40,338 nucleotides of DNA from Anaerolineae bacterium (GTDB taxonomy: Bacteria; Chloroflexota; Anaerolineae; CG2-30-64-16), in the NCBI GenBank assembly GCA_026645775.1, contig JAPKMS010000035.1, positions 1 to 40,338 on the forward strand, given 5' to 3'. A model generated the notes under the pieces. The model was given only the letters and a program-made list of their open reading frames with translations. It was not told where the DNA came from and ran no database searches. Each line of letters begins with the position of its first letter. The stretch's first letter is position 1. The translations under genes and the position numbers were made by a program. Shown in pieces: positions 15,244 through 22,409 of this stretch.

Positions 15244-16599
15244 ATGATCAGCCCTGAGAACGGGAATCCCCTGGCTGACGAGGCGCTGGGCCGCGAGGCG
15301 ATGGCCGTCCTCAGCCGCTATGTCCAGTTTAACACCACCAACCCGCCCGGCGCCGAGCTGGCGGCCGCGCAGTGGCTGCGTGATCAGATCCGCACACGCA
15401 GCATCACGACCGATGTGACGGTCATGGAGCCGGCCGCCGGCCGCGGCCTGGTGCTGGCGCAGATCCCCGGCAGTGAGCCGCTGCGGCCGCTGCTCCTCAA
15501 CCATCACATCGATGTAGTCGGTGCGGAGCCCGCCGCATGGACCCACCCGCCCTTCAGCGGCGCCATCGCGGATGGCTTTGTGTGGGGCCGCGGGACGTTG
15601 GACACCAAAAACCTGGGGATCATCTTTTTGTTGGCGTTGGAGTCGCTCGTCAGGTCTGGCGCGCGCTTTCGGCGGCCGATCGTCTTCCTGGCCGTGCCTG
15701 ATGAAGAGGTCGGCGGCCGGCTGGGTATGGGCTGGCTGGTCGAGCATCACGCCGCCGGTCTGAACCCGGAATGGGTCTGGGATGAGGGCGGCGGCGGGTT
15801 CCGGGGCATGTTCGGGCCAGGCGTGGTATTCGGGCTGACCGTGGCCGAGAAACAGATCCAGCACCTCAAGTTAATTGCGAGCGGCAAACCTGGCCATGCC
15901 TCCATGCCGCACGGAGATAACGCCAACGTCACGTTGCTCAAGGCATTGGATCGGGTTTTGGCCGAGCCGCGGCCGCTGCGGGTCGGCCCGATCGCCGCAG
16001 CGATGTTCCGGGCGGTTGCGCCGACGCAGAAGTTCCCAGCCTCAGTTCTCCTGCCGCGGCTGAACAACCCGCTGGCTTTGCGCCTGGCCGGGGCGCGCCT
16101 GCAGGCTGAACCGGCCACCCATGCGATGCTGCGCGACACGGTCAGCCTGACGGTGCTTCGAGCTGGCTACAAGGTGAACGTGATCCCGGAGCGCGCCGAG
16201 GCCGAGATCGACTGCCGTCTGTTGCCCGATACCGACGCCGCGGAGTTTCGGGATTGGTTGCGCGGGCGGTTGGCGGATGAGCGTATCACGCTCGAAGTGC
16301 AGGAAAGCTCGCCGCCTTCGGGGGTCGCCCCGCTGACCGGCCCCTTCACCGATGCCATTACGATCGCAGTGCACCGTCAGTTGCCGGCCGCACCGATCTT
16401 TCCCATGTTGGTGCCGGGCGCCACCGATGGCCGTTACTGGCGGCAGCGCGGCACACCGGCCTACGGCTTCGCGCCGGTCATCATGGAGCGGACCGATCTC
16501 GGCCGCATCCACGGCATTGATGAGCGCATTTCTGGCGACAACCTGATCCTGGGCGTCAAAATCGCGCGCGACATCATCGCGAGCCTCTGTGTCGCGTGA
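15244..16599 (+). CDS. M20-family metallopeptidase (ArgE/DapE/CPG2-like)
   Basis: M20 zinc peptidase or deacylase, 451 aa, cytoplasmic. The two-metal site is complete: HHIDVVG supplies the first His and Asp, GRGTLDTKN the bridging Asp, VPDEEVGG the catalytic Glu pair, and ERTDLGRIHGIDERI the last His. A dimerisation domain is inserted in the middle (about 195-330: HLKLIASGKPGHASMPHGDN). The substrate may be an acylated amino acid or dipeptide, but sequence does not decide between ArgE, DapE and carboxypeptidase types; the length favours the larger dipeptidase-like members. Start ATG 15244 follows TGGAAG by six bases; the track start 30 codons earlier sits in the promoter. No amino-acid biosynthesis genes lie beside it. 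Confidence 0.9.
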   Translation: MISPENGNPLADEALGREAMAVLSRYVQFNTTNPPGAELAAAQWLRDQIRTRSITTDVTVMEPAAGRGLVLAQIPGSEPLRPLLLNHHIDVVGAEPAAWTHPPFSGAIADGFVWGRGTLDTKNLGIIFLLALESLVRSGARFRRPIVFLAVPDEEVGGRLGMGWLVEHHAAGLNPEWVWDEGGGGFRGMFGPGVVFGLTVAEKQIQHLKLIASGKPGHASMPHGDNANVTLLKALDRVLAEPRPLRVGPIAAAMFRAVAPTQKFPASVLLPRLNNPLALRLAGARLQAEPATHAMLRDTVSLTVLRAGYKVNVIPERAEAEIDCRLLPDTDAAEFRDWLRGRLADERITLEVQESSPPSGVAPLTGPFTDAITIAVHRQLPAAPIFPMLVPGATDGRYWRQRGTPAYGFAPVIMERTDLGRIHGIDERISGDNLILGVKIARDIIASLCVA

Positions 16600-16622
16600 C
16601 GAGAACACGGATTCACGTAGAT

Positions 16623-16671
16623 TACCAACCAACCAACCAACAAACCAACTAACCAACTAACCAACCAACCC
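16623..16671. repeat. AACC tetranucleotide tandem repeat
   Basis: About a dozen imperfect copies of a 4-base unit (ACCA/ACCAACTA variants) fill the spacer between the peptidase and kbl. The + strand has no G from 16621 to 16687 and only one G up to 16701, so the transcript leader here would be nearly free of secondary structure. Confidence 0.9.
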
Positions 16672-16711
16672 ATTTACTTCACCCCTTGTCCACTCACTTC
16701 CGGAGGATCCC

Positions 16712-17893
16712 ATGACCGACAAACTCGCCTTCATCCGCGCCGACATGGACGGTCTGCGCGAGAGCAACCTGCTGATCACCCTGCGCACGATGGGTTCGCC
16801 CGCCGACGCGTGGATGGTCGTCGACGGGGTACGCGTGCTGAACTTCTGCACCAACAACTACCTGGGGCTGGCGAACCATCCCGCGATGAAGGAGGCCGCG
16901 GCCGCGGCGGTCGACCGGTGGGGCGTCGGGCCGGCCGCTGTGCGCTCGATCGCGGGCACGCAGGCGCTGCACGTCGAGCTGGAGCGCCGGCTGGCTGCGT
17001 TCAAGGGTGTGGAGGACGCACTCTACGTGCAGAGCGGCTTCGTGGCCAACCAGGCAGCGATCGCGCCGCTGGTGGGCAAGGAGGACGTGATCTTTTCCGA
17101 CCGGCTGAACCATGCGTCGATCATCGATGGAGCGCGGCTCAGCAGCGCTAAGATCATTGTGTATGAACACTGCGACCCGGCCGACTTGGAGGCCAAGATC
17201 CAGGAGCACCTGCCTAATTACCGCCGCGGCCTGGTGATCACGGACGGCGTGTTCAGCATGGATGGCGACATCGCACCGTTGGACAAGTTGATGGCGGTGG
17301 CCGACCGCTACGGCGTGCTGACCATGGTGGACGATGCGCACGGCGAAGGGGTGCTTGGCCGGGGCGGCCGCGGCATCGTGGATCATTTTGGGCTCCACGG
17401 CGCGTTCGACGTGGAGGTGGGCACGCTGAGCAAGGCGTTCGGCGTGGTGGGCGGCGTGATCGCTGGCAAGCGGGCTATCATCGACTATATCCGGCAGAAA
17501 GCCCGGCCCTTCCTCTTCTCCAGCGCCGTCACCCCGGCGGACACGGCCGCGTGCCTGGCCGCGGTGGATCTGCTGGAGGGATCGGAGGCGCTGGTGGCGA
17601 AGCTGTGGGAAAACGCAGCGTACTTCCGGGGCGAGATGCAGAAGTTGGGCTTCGACACCGGCAAGTCGCAGACCCCCATCGTGCCCGTGATGCTGGGCGA
17701 TGCCGGGCTGGCCAAGCAGTTCAGCCGCTCCTTGTTTGAGGCGGGGGTCTTTGCGATGTCCATCGGCTTCCCGACGGTGCCGCGCGGGCTGGCGCGCATC
17801 CGCGTGATGAACACCGCCGCGCATAGCCGAGCTGACCTGGACCAGGGGCTGGCCGCATTTGCCCAGGTCGGACGTCAGCTTGGGGTGATTTGA
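16712..17893 (+). CDS. kbl: Glycine C-acetyltransferase-like alpha-oxoamine synthase
   Basis: PLP-dependent alpha-oxoamine synthase, 393 aa. Closest in pattern to 2-amino-3-ketobutyrate CoA ligase, which interconverts glycine plus acetyl-CoA with 2-amino-3-oxobutyrate in threonine breakdown. Diagnostic stretches are NFCTNNYLGLANHP, RSIAGTQALHVELE, DGVFSMDGDIAPL, MVDDAHGEGVLG and the PLP lysine in GTLSKAFG (K241). AON synthase (BioF) and serine palmitoyltransferase share this fold. The SMDGDIAPL and NYLGLANHP features favour Kbl, but BioF cannot be fully excluded. No tdh or bio genes are adjacent. GGAGG lies five bases before the ATG. The gene follows the AACC repeat; no separate promoter was seen, so it may be read from the peptidase promoter. 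Confidence 0.88.
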   Translation: MTDKLAFIRADMDGLRESNLLITLRTMGSPADAWMVVDGVRVLNFCTNNYLGLANHPAMKEAAAAAVDRWGVGPAAVRSIAGTQALHVELERRLAAFKGVEDALYVQSGFVANQAAIAPLVGKEDVIFSDRLNHASIIDGARLSSAKIIVYEHCDPADLEAKIQEHLPNYRRGLVITDGVFSMDGDIAPLDKLMAVADRYGVLTMVDDAHGEGVLGRGGRGIVDHFGLHGAFDVEVGTLSKAFGVVGGVIAGKRAIIDYIRQKARPFLFSSAVTPADTAACLAAVDLLEGSEALVAKLWENAAYFRGEMQKLGFDTGKSQTPIVPVMLGDAGLAKQFSRSLFEAGVFAMSIGFPTVPRGLARIRVMNTAAHSRADLDQGLAAFAQVGRQLGVI

Positions 17894-17925
17894 GGCGGAA
17901 ATTTTCATAACGACAGGGCGATACG

Positions 17926-17954
17926 TTGACGCTGTCGGGTGCGTGTGGTATGAT
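17926..17954 (+). promoter_or_regulatory. Promoter of the LysM lipoprotein gene
   Basis: TTGACG (17926-17931), a 17-bp spacer and TATGAT (17949-17954), with TGG in front of the -10 giving an extended element. The start near 17961 leaves a leader of about 59 nt. Confidence 0.75.
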
Positions 17955-18019
17955 GGTGCCCATTCACGGAAATCGCGTCTGTTTGTGCAATTTTAGTTCG
18001 TCTGCATTGGAGGCCTTCT

Positions 18020-18802
18020 ATGCCCAGATTTCTGAAATTCGTGGTTGTGATTGCCATCCTCGCCCTGATCAGTGTGGGGCTGACGGCGTGCGAGAAAGAG
18101 CGCCCCATCTCGACGCCCAGCAAGACCACCGGGACACCGGCGCGTGGGACCGTGGTCGCGACATCCACTGCGCCCGTCTCTCTCACCCAGGTGACGATGC
18201 CCGGCACGACCGGGCAGGCCACGCCCTTACCGGCCGGCATCGCGACGCCGACTGCTCCCGCGCCGCAGGCTGTGGTGATCAATCCACAGGGCCAGGCGAC
18301 GGCGGCGCCGTCCACGGCGTTTGTCCTCTACAACGTCATGGCGGGTGACACCATTGCCTCGATCGCGAGCAAGTACAACACGACGGCGGAAGCCATTGCT
18401 CAACTCAACAACCTGGCCGATCCGAACGTCCTGACGTTGGGCCAGCAGCTTAAGATCCCCAGCGTGGCTGTGGAATACGTGGTGCAGGCGGGCGACACCC
18501 TGGCTGCCATCGCCCGGCGCTTCAATACCACGATCGCTAAGCTGCAAGAGTTGAACAACCTATCCAACCCGGATGTCATCGGGGTGGGCGACAAGCTGCT
18601 GTTGCCGCCGGGCAGCACTGCCGTGCAGCCCGTGGCCACGGCCGCAGCCGGCAGCCCGACGCAATCCTATGTTGTGCAATCGGGCGATACGTTGATGAAG
18701 ATCGCCGCCAAGTTCGGCGTGACGGCGCAGCAGATTCAGAACGCCAATAACCTGGCCAACCCGGATCGGATCTATCCCGGGCAGGTGCTGGTCATCCCCT
18801 GA
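18020..18802 (+). CDS. Lipoprotein with three LysM domains
   Basis: A 260-aa exported protein. The signal peptide ends in the lipobox LTAC with Cys24, so it should be lipid-anchored on the outer face of the membrane. A Thr/Pro/Ala-rich spacer (about 30-100) leads to three LysM repeats (about 105-147, 154-197 and 216-260). Each has a GDT motif (VMAGDTIASIA, VQAGDTLAAIA, VQSGDTLMKIA) and an NNLxNPD-type second helix. LysM modules bind N-acetylglucosamine polymers such as peptidoglycan, so the protein probably tethers membrane to wall or glycan. No catalytic domain is present. GGAGG lies six bases before the ATG. It has its own promoter and is followed by a hairpin. Confidence 0.92.
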   Translation: MPRFLKFVVVIAILALISVGLTACEKERPISTPSKTTGTPARGTVVATSTAPVSLTQVTMPGTTGQATPLPAGIATPTAPAPQAVVINPQGQATAAPSTAFVLYNVMAGDTIASIASKYNTTAEAIAQLNNLADPNVLTLGQQLKIPSVAVEYVVQAGDTLAAIARRFNTTIAKLQELNNLSNPDVIGVGDKLLLPPGSTAVQPVATAAAGSPTQSYVVQSGDTLMKIAAKFGVTAQQIQNANNLANPDRIYPGQVLVIP

Positions 18803-18827
18803 TTTTGACGCACGGTTGAAAGCATCC

Positions 18828-18861
18828 GGAACGCCGCCCCTGAAACCGGGAGCGGCGTTCT
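18828..18861 (+). terminator. Hairpin terminator after LysM gene
   Basis: GAACGCCGC pairs with GCGGCGTTC (9 bp), and CCC/GGG extends the stem inward past a one-base bulge. No T-run follows, so it is a likely but not canonical terminator. It lies 26 bp after the LysM gene stop. Confidence 0.5.
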
Positions 18862-18994
18862 CCGTATAAGGGTCAGTGAATCGGGAGCCAAAAGTCAATC
18901 GGCTCCGGGAGACTGGCAGTATAAAGGAATAGCTTTGCGCCGTCGAACTCCTGACGGGGCTCGACGGCAGAGAATCTGTTTTGGGAGGCGTTTT

Positions 18995-20068
18995 ATGGGT
19001 ACGTTGATCACGACGGTATTGGGTGCATTGGGCCTGGGCGCGTTGGTTACGTTCTTGCTCGTGGTTGCGGTGAGCCGGCGGGGCAAATCGAGTTTCCGCC
19101 TGGCCGCGCTTGCCGGGCTGGCCGTCGCGCTGTTCGTCTTGGCCGGCGCGGCCGTGATGGACTCCTTCACCCAGGTCGAAGCGGGTTCGGTGGCCGTGGT
19201 GAAGCAGTTTGGCCGCGCAGTCGGTGTGTTTAACCCCGGCTTGAACTGGAAAGTGCCTTTTATTCAGCAAACTGTCCTTTACCGCACGCAGGAGATCCTG
19301 TACGAGACCAGCGAGGATCCGTCGACCAGCCAGGCCGACTACCGTGATATCGAAGTGGACACTGCGACGGCCGACGGCCAACAGATTCGCGCACGGTTCA
19401 CCGTCCGGTTTCGCATCGATGCCAACAAGGTGACAGACATCGTCAACAACTTGGGCACGGAAGCCGAGGTGGTCGAGAAGGTTGTGAAGGCCAACAGCCG
19501 CGTGCACGTGCGCAACATCCTGAAGCAGCACATTGCCTCGGACCTCTACTCGGGCAACGTCGAGAAGGCGCAGCAAGACATTTCAGCTCGGCTCGAAACT
19601 GAGTTTGCCAAAGAAGGCATCCAACTGGTCTTCTTCGGCTTGCGGTCGATCCACTTCGAAGAAGATTACCGTAAGGCGGTCGAGCAGAAGCAGATCGAGA
19701 AGGAAAACATCGCGACCAAGGAGAACCTGGCGAAGCAGGCTGAATTCGAGAAGCAGCGCACCATCACCCAGGCGCAAGCTGAGGCTGAGCGCCAGAAACT
19801 CGAGCGCATCGGCGTCGCCGAGGGTGAGGCGGAATCCATCCGCGTGAAGGCCATCGCGGATGCCGAGGCCATCCGCATCAAGGCGCAGGCCCAGGCCGAG
19901 GCCAACAAACTTATCTCGCAGAGCCTGGACCAGAATGTGATCAGTTGGCAGGCCATCCAGAGCTGGAGCGGCAACTATCCGACGGTGATGGGCAGCAGCA
20001 GCTACATCCTCCCGGGGGATCTGTTCACCCCCACGCAACCCGCCCCAGCGCTTACGCCGGCCCCGTAA
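18995..20068 (+). CDS. SPFH/prohibitin-domain membrane protein
   Basis: Band-7 (SPFH) protein, about 357 aa. Such proteins form large ring-like assemblies on membranes, organise microdomains or modulate membrane proteases such as FtsH. Two hydrophobic segments (about 5-27 and 36-56) are followed by the SPFH domain (about 57-250: VEAGSVAVVKQFGRAVGVFNPGLNWKVPF as its start region). A long charged coiled coil with Ala/Glu repeats (AQAEAERQKLERIGVAEGEAE) and a short Pro-rich tail close it. I start at ATG 18995 because GGAGG lies six bases upstream; the track start 20 codons earlier has no such site. It resembles HflK/prohibitin-type members more than flotillins. No ftsH or NfeD-like partner gene is adjacent. 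Confidence 0.9.
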   Translation: MGTLITTVLGALGLGALVTFLLVVAVSRRGKSSFRLAALAGLAVALFVLAGAAVMDSFTQVEAGSVAVVKQFGRAVGVFNPGLNWKVPFIQQTVLYRTQEILYETSEDPSTSQADYRDIEVDTATADGQQIRARFTVRFRIDANKVTDIVNNLGTEAEVVEKVVKANSRVHVRNILKQHIASDLYSGNVEKAQQDISARLETEFAKEGIQLVFFGLRSIHFEEDYRKAVEQKQIEKENIATKENLAKQAEFEKQRTITQAQAEAERQKLERIGVAEGEAESIRVKAIADAEAIRIKAQAQAEANKLISQSLDQNVISWQAIQSWSGNYPTVMGSSSYILPGDLFTPTQPAPALTPAP

Positions 20069-20088
20069 GCGGACCCTTCCCGTGCAAA

Positions 20089-20118
20089 AGTCCCTTGACA
20101 GTGCTCTGTCAAGGGACT
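20089..20118 (+). promoter_or_regulatory. Perfect inverted repeat (operator) over dnaJ -35
   Basis: AGTCCCTTGACAG-TGCT-CTGTCAAGGGACT is a perfect repeat with 13-bp arms and a 4-base spacer. It contains the -35 box and nearly all of the promoter spacer, ending at the first base of the -10. A dimeric repressor bound here would block RNA polymerase. The sequence does not match CIRCE (HrcA) or the usual HspR site. The same hairpin could also form in RNA from the SPFH gene, but no T-run follows. Confidence 0.75.
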
Positions 20119-20123
20119 ATACT
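20095..20123 (+). promoter_or_regulatory. dnaJ promoter
   Basis: TTGACA (20095-20100), exactly 17 bp, then TATACT (20118-20123). The start would be near 20130, giving a short leader of about 43 nt to the dnaJ ATG. Confidence 0.8.
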
Positions 20124-20137
20124 GGTTAACAAAAGGC

Positions 20138-20166
20138 CTCCTCTAGTGGGTTGCCCCACGCAGGAG
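20138..20166 (+). promoter_or_regulatory. Leader hairpin hiding the dnaJ ribosome site
   Basis: CTCCT (20138-20142) can pair with AGGAG (20162-20166), the ribosome binding site of dnaJ. Inside it GTGGG (20146-20150) pairs with CCCAC (20155-20159) around a TTGC loop; a 3x2 internal loop separates the stems. The layout is like an RNA thermometer. Stability has not been computed. Confidence 0.55.
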
Positions 20167-20172
20167 ATGGGT

Positions 20173-21114
20173 ATGGAATACAAGGACTACTACAAGACTC
20201 TGGGTGTTGATAAGGGCGCGGACGAAAAAGAAATCAAGAAAGCCTATCGGCGGCTGGCGCGTCAGTTTCATCCCGATATGAATCCTGGCGACAAGGCCGC
20301 CGAAGCGCGTTTTAAGGAGATCAACGAGGCCAACGAGGTATTGAGCGACGCTGAAAAGCGCCGCAAGTACGATGAGCTGGGCCAGAACTATCAGCGCTGG
20401 CAGCAGACTGGCGGCCAGTCCGGCGGATTTGACTGGAACCAGTGGACGGGCGGGCGGCCCGGCGGCACGCGGGTCGACTATGGCGACATTAACGACCTGT
20501 TCGGTGGCTCCGGTTTTTCGGATTTCTTTGAAGCGATCTTTGGTAGTATGGCCGCCGGCGCAGCCGGCCGGGAGCGTGCCGGCGGGATGGGCGCGGCGGG
20601 ACGCGATCTCGAACAGGAGGTCGAGATTACCCTGGAAGAAGCTTTCAGCGGCACGCAGCGCCTGATGGAAGTCGATGGCCGCCGGCTTGAAGTGAAGATT
20701 CCAGCCGGGGTGAAGACCGGATCCAAGGTGCGCATGGCTGGCGAGGGATTGCCGGGCGGGCGTAATGCCGGCCGCGGTGATATTTACCTGTTGATCAAGG
20801 TGCTCCCCCATGCCACTTTCGAGCGTCGTGGCGATGACCTGCATTGCGAAGTCCCCGTGGATCTATTCGCCGCATTATTGGGCGGTGAGGTGCGGGTGCC
20901 AACCCTGGCAGGTCCGATGGCTTTGCGCATCCCGGCTGCGACCCAGTCGGGACGCGTTTTTCGGCTCAGCGGGCAGGGCATGCCCAAGCTGCGTTCGGAA
21001 GCACGCGGGGATTTGTATGCCAAAGTGCGGGTCATGCTGCCGGATAAACTCACCGAGCGCGAACAACAACTTGTCCGTGACTGGGCCAAGCTGCGGGACG
21101 CGGTTCCTGGATGA
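20173..21114 (+). CDS. DnaJ/CbpA-type co-chaperone
   Basis: J-domain co-chaperone of 313 aa that would stimulate DnaK ATPase and deliver substrates. The J domain (about 1-68) begins EYKDYYKTLGV and holds the HPD signature in RQFHPDMNPG. A Gly/Phe-rich linker (GGFDWNQWTGGRPGG) follows. The C-terminal substrate-binding domains (about 135-305) start at DLEQEVEITLEEAFSG. The CxxCxGxG zinc-finger repeats of DnaJ proper are absent, so this is the type B (CbpA-like) form. I start at ATG 20173, six bases after AGGAG; the track's 19945 start is inside the preceding SPFH gene. The ATG at 20167 has no space after the ribosome site. The gene is under a palindrome-bearing promoter and a possible RNA thermometer, and is 48 bp ahead of the eRF1-like gene. 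Confidence 0.94.
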   Translation: MEYKDYYKTLGVDKGADEKEIKKAYRRLARQFHPDMNPGDKAAEARFKEINEANEVLSDAEKRRKYDELGQNYQRWQQTGGQSGGFDWNQWTGGRPGGTRVDYGDINDLFGGSGFSDFFEAIFGSMAAGAAGRERAGGMGAAGRDLEQEVEITLEEAFSGTQRLMEVDGRRLEVKIPAGVKTGSKVRMAGEGLPGGRNAGRGDIYLLIKVLPHATFERRGDDLHCEVPVDLFAALLGGEVRVPTLAGPMALRIPAATQSGRVFRLSGQGMPKLRSEARGDLYAKVRVMLPDKLTEREQQLVRDWAKLRDAVPG

Positions 21115-21162
21115 CCCCAGCGGGCCCAATCTTTCAGATTTGCAGAGATAGGAGCTTCAACG

Positions 21163-22254
21163 ATGATGCAAGAACAAGATCTGCATGAATTGGCCGAGTT
21201 TGTCAGCGAGGATGCTCCGGTCCTGAGCCTGTACCTCAACATCGACCGGCACAATCGGTCGACCGAGGAGCATAAGGCAGTGTTACGTAAGCTGCTCGCG
21301 CAGGCGACTGAGCAGGGGGCAGCACCGGCGGACGCGGAGCGCATCGAGCGTTTCTTTGAGCACGAGTACGATCGCCAGGGCCGTGCAGTGGCCTGTTTTG
21401 CCTGTGGTGCGCGCAAATTCTGGCGCGGTTACACCCTGCCGGTGCCAGTGCGCAACACGGTTTTTGTCGGCCGCCGGCCCTATGTCAAACCCTTGAGCGA
21501 TATCTGGGATAATTACGAACGGTTCGGCGTCCTGATGGTCGATCGTGAGGGTGCGCGGGTGCTGGTTTACCATCTCGGCGCGCTGGAAGAGGCTGGCGGA
21601 ACTTTAGGCACTGAGGTGCGACGACACAAGCAAGGCGGCTGGGCAGCCCAAAAGCTGCAGCGTTACGAGGACCAAGAGGCCAAGCATAACCTGAAAGAAG
21701 CGGCCGAGTGGGCGGCGGACTACCTGGCGCAGCGCAAGGTGACGCGCGTCGTGCTTTCGGGCACCGATGGGAACCTGGCCGAGTTCCGAGATCTATTGCC
21801 GGGTTCGTTGGCGGCGAAGGTGGTGGGCCAAACCACCTTGGATTTGAGCGCCGCATCGGTGGATGCGTGGGAGCAGGCCTTCAAGGTGGCTCAAGAGGCG
21901 CAACAGCAGGCAGAGGTCGCGCTCCTCGAAGAGGTCATCACGTCATCCCGCAAGGGCGGGACAGCGGTGACCGGACTGAGCGACACACTGGCCGCGATGC
22001 ACCAGGGCCGGGTGCATCAGTTGTTGGTGGATCCTGATCTGCACATGCCGGGCCGCCAGTGTGCGGGCTGCGGCGCGGTGGCCATTGAAGCGCTGGCCGC
22101 GTGCCCCTATTGCGGCGGCGCGCTGGTCGCCTCGGCCGATGTGGTCAACCTGTTGGTGCATCGGGCCATCGATACTGGGCTGAAGGTGTCGGCGTTGGAC
22201 CACAACCCGCGTTTAATTGAGGTGGGCGGCATTGCCGCGGTGTTGCGTTACTAA
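21163..22254 (+). CDS. eRF1-like VLRF1/baeRF-superfamily protein with zinc ribbon
   Basis: A 363-aa protein of the bacterial eRF1-like (VLRF1/baeRF) superfamily; baeRF family 10 fits best from memory. The N-terminal part starts VLSLYLNIDRHN and contains FGVLMVDREGARVLVYHLG. The loop RHKQGGWAAQKLQRYED corresponds in position to the peptidyl-tRNA-hydrolysing GGQ-type loop, with GG and a nearby Gln retained. An eRF1 domain-3-like alpha/beta unit follows (VTRVVLSGTDGN). A C-terminal zinc ribbon (CAGC, then CPYC) is present. The eukaryotic relative Vms1/ANKZF1 releases stalled nascent chains from tRNA; a similar rescue role here is an inference. AGGAG lies eight bases before the ATG. It follows dnaJ by 48 bp and probably shares its transcript, which ends at the terminator at 22263. 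Confidence 0.85.
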   Translation: MMQEQDLHELAEFVSEDAPVLSLYLNIDRHNRSTEEHKAVLRKLLAQATEQGAAPADAERIERFFEHEYDRQGRAVACFACGARKFWRGYTLPVPVRNTVFVGRRPYVKPLSDIWDNYERFGVLMVDREGARVLVYHLGALEEAGGTLGTEVRRHKQGGWAAQKLQRYEDQEAKHNLKEAAEWAADYLAQRKVTRVVLSGTDGNLAEFRDLLPGSLAAKVVGQTTLDLSAASVDAWEQAFKVAQEAQQQAEVALLEEVITSSRKGGTAVTGLSDTLAAMHQGRVHQLLVDPDLHMPGRQCAGCGAVAIEALAACPYCGGALVASADVVNLLVHRAIDTGLKVSALDHNPRLIEVGGIAAVLRY

Positions 22255-22262
22255 CCATTTGA

Positions 22263-22310
22263 ACGGCCCGGCGCCTCGGCCGGGGCGCCGGGCCGTGTTT
22301 GCGTTTTGTT
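22263..22310 (+). terminator. Intrinsic terminator after the eRF1-like gene
   Basis: A 13-bp perfect stem (ACGGCCCGGCGCC and complement) with an 8-base loop is followed by the T-rich GTTTGCGTTTTGTT. It separates the dnaJ-eRF1-like transcript from clpC. Confidence 0.85.
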
Positions 22311-22409
22311 AGAGTTCAGCCTATCGGAAGCCCTCATACGTGGGCGCTAACACTTGCGTGCTAAAAAGAGTGGGCCAGAGCAGGTAAATTAAGGCAAAGA
22401 GGATCTTGA

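Noticed and set aside
18884-18906. GGAGCC...GGCTCC inverted repeat upstream of the SPFH gene as an operator
   Set aside because: Only 6-bp arms around an 11-base loop, and no convincing promoter nearby beyond a lone TATAAA.
22341-22370. Possible CIRCE (HrcA) element before clpC
   Set aside because: GCGTGCTAA resembles one half site, but the left half at the required 9-base spacing (TTAGCACTC) is absent.
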